6,238 nucleotides of DNA from Bacillota bacterium (GTDB lineage: Bacteria > Bacillota > Sulfobacillia > JAJZYS01 > JAJYTV01): contig JAJZIE010000150.1 in the NCBI GenBank assembly GCA_021810725.1, forward strand, positions 1 to 6,238, given 5' to 3'. A model generated the notes under the pieces. The model saw only the letters and a program-made list of their open reading frames with translations. It was not told the origin of the DNA and did no database searches. Positions within the stretch are counted from its first letter, which is position 1. Every line of letters begins with the position of its first letter. The position numbers and the translations under genes were made by a program. Shown here in pieces: positions 6,022 to 6,238 of this stretch.

Positions 6022-6027
6022 CCCTCC
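6022..6027 (-). promoter_or_regulatory. Ribosome-binding site GGAGGG of vapB
   Basis: The minus strand carries GGAGGG 6 nt before the GTG at 6015. This strong site decides for the first GTG as the start. Confidence 0.7.
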
Positions 6028-6029
6028 AC

Positions 6030-6037
6030 GTGTACAC
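6030..6037. promoter_or_regulatory. Palindrome GTGTACAC, likely VapB operator site 1
   Basis: A perfect 8-bp palindrome overlapping the -10. Its centre TGTACA equals the core hexamer of the palindromes bound by YefM-YoeB, a relative of this antitoxin. Binding here would block RNA polymerase, as expected of an autorepressor. Confidence 0.5.
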
Positions 6038-6062
6038 TAACATCGCCGTGTGGTCTAGACAA
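6034..6062 (-). promoter_or_regulatory. Candidate vapBC promoter, extended -10
   Basis: On the minus strand: TTGTCT (6057-6062; four of six to TTGACA), 17-nt spacer, and TAGTGT (6034-6039; the conserved TA....T) preceded by TG-T, an extended -10. Transcription would start near 6027, giving a very short leader that begins at or next to the ribosome-binding site. Placement and spacing are good; the -10 itself is only moderate. Confidence 0.5.
6053..6060. promoter_or_regulatory. Palindrome GTCTAGAC, possible VapB operator site 2
   Basis: A perfect 8-bp palindrome overlapping the -35. It shares the pattern GTnTAnAC with site 1, centre to centre 23 bp, roughly two helical turns. It lacks the TGTACA core, so the assignment is weaker than for site 1. 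Confidence 0.35.
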
Positions 6063-6238
6063 CGGCATGCGTCGTGCGTGCGCGTTGGTGCGATCCCCGC
6101 GTCCACCCGCCGACAGGCAGCCATGCCGCGGGACACGCGTGTGCCTCTGCGGTCATAGGGACCCATAGTTGGGCGGTGGCGCTCGCAGGTGGAGCGCCGG
6201 CCCTGGGCCTCGTTTCCGCTCCGGACGGGGGTGGCCAC
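6063..6238. other. Right-end region without a supportable gene
   Basis: 176 bp upstream of the vapBC promoter. Minus-strand frames stay open to the right edge, one of them ending at a TGA at 6153-6155 after about 27 proline- and arginine-rich codons, which could be the tail of a gene lying outside, but nothing identifies it. A 7-bp stem GGCGCTC (6178-6184) with GAGCGCC (6192-6198) and a 7-nt loop is present, without a T-run. Confidence 0.35.

Noticed and set aside
6178..6198. 7-bp stem near the right edge as a terminator or attachment site
   Set aside because: Short, no T-run, no gene end identified beside it.
5765..6238. Upstream extension of the vapC frame to the right edge (306 codons in total)
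   Set aside because: The extra part runs through the antitoxin gene in another frame, shows no homology-like pattern, and the PIN domain begins exactly at the ATG at 5764.

Overview
The window is GC-rich (third codon positions are mostly G or C) and densely packed. It holds eight complete protein genes plus the 3' end of a ninth. No RNA gene, insertion sequence, prophage part or CRISPR array is visible. Every complete gene falls in a known family. I found no clearly new system; the less ordinary signals are in the regulatory DNA between genes. The organism is a bacterium. The order gatB then a 23S rRNA m5U methyltransferase resembles the gatCAB-dgkB-rlmCD neighbourhood of Bacillus, so a high-GC relative of Bacillota is a reasonable but unproven guess.

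Left part (1-1587, + strand): the tail of gatB (glutamine/asparagine charging by transamidation) overlaps by one base the GTG start of an RlmD/RumA-type rRNA uracil methyltransferase. These two look translationally coupled and serve translation.

Middle (1596-4191, - strand): read in the direction of transcription, there is a LysR-family regulator, an exported NodB-type polysaccharide deacetylase, and a TadA/guanine-deaminase-like zinc deaminase. A perfect 12-bp inverted repeat starts right after the lysR stop codon. It also covers the -35 of a good candidate promoter whose predicted transcription start is the A of the deacetylase ATG, which suggests a leaderless mRNA.

Right-middle (4245-5196, + strand): trmL (wobble-base 2'-O-methyltransferase, TTG start) is followed one base later by a YfcE/MJ0936-type metallophosphoesterase; the pair forms an operon divergent from lysR. 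The lysR/trmL gap and the doubtful lysR 5' end contain two dyad symmetries.

Right end (5318-6062, - strand): a Phd/YefM-type antitoxin gene overlaps a VapC PIN-domain toxin gene by four bases (ATGA). Upstream is a candidate extended -10 promoter with two look-alike 8-bp palindromes (GTGTACAC on the -10 and GTCTAGAC on the -35). The first contains TGTACA, the operator core known for YefM-YoeB, so autorepression by the antitoxin complex is a specific, testable reading. Beyond 6062 I see no supportable gene.
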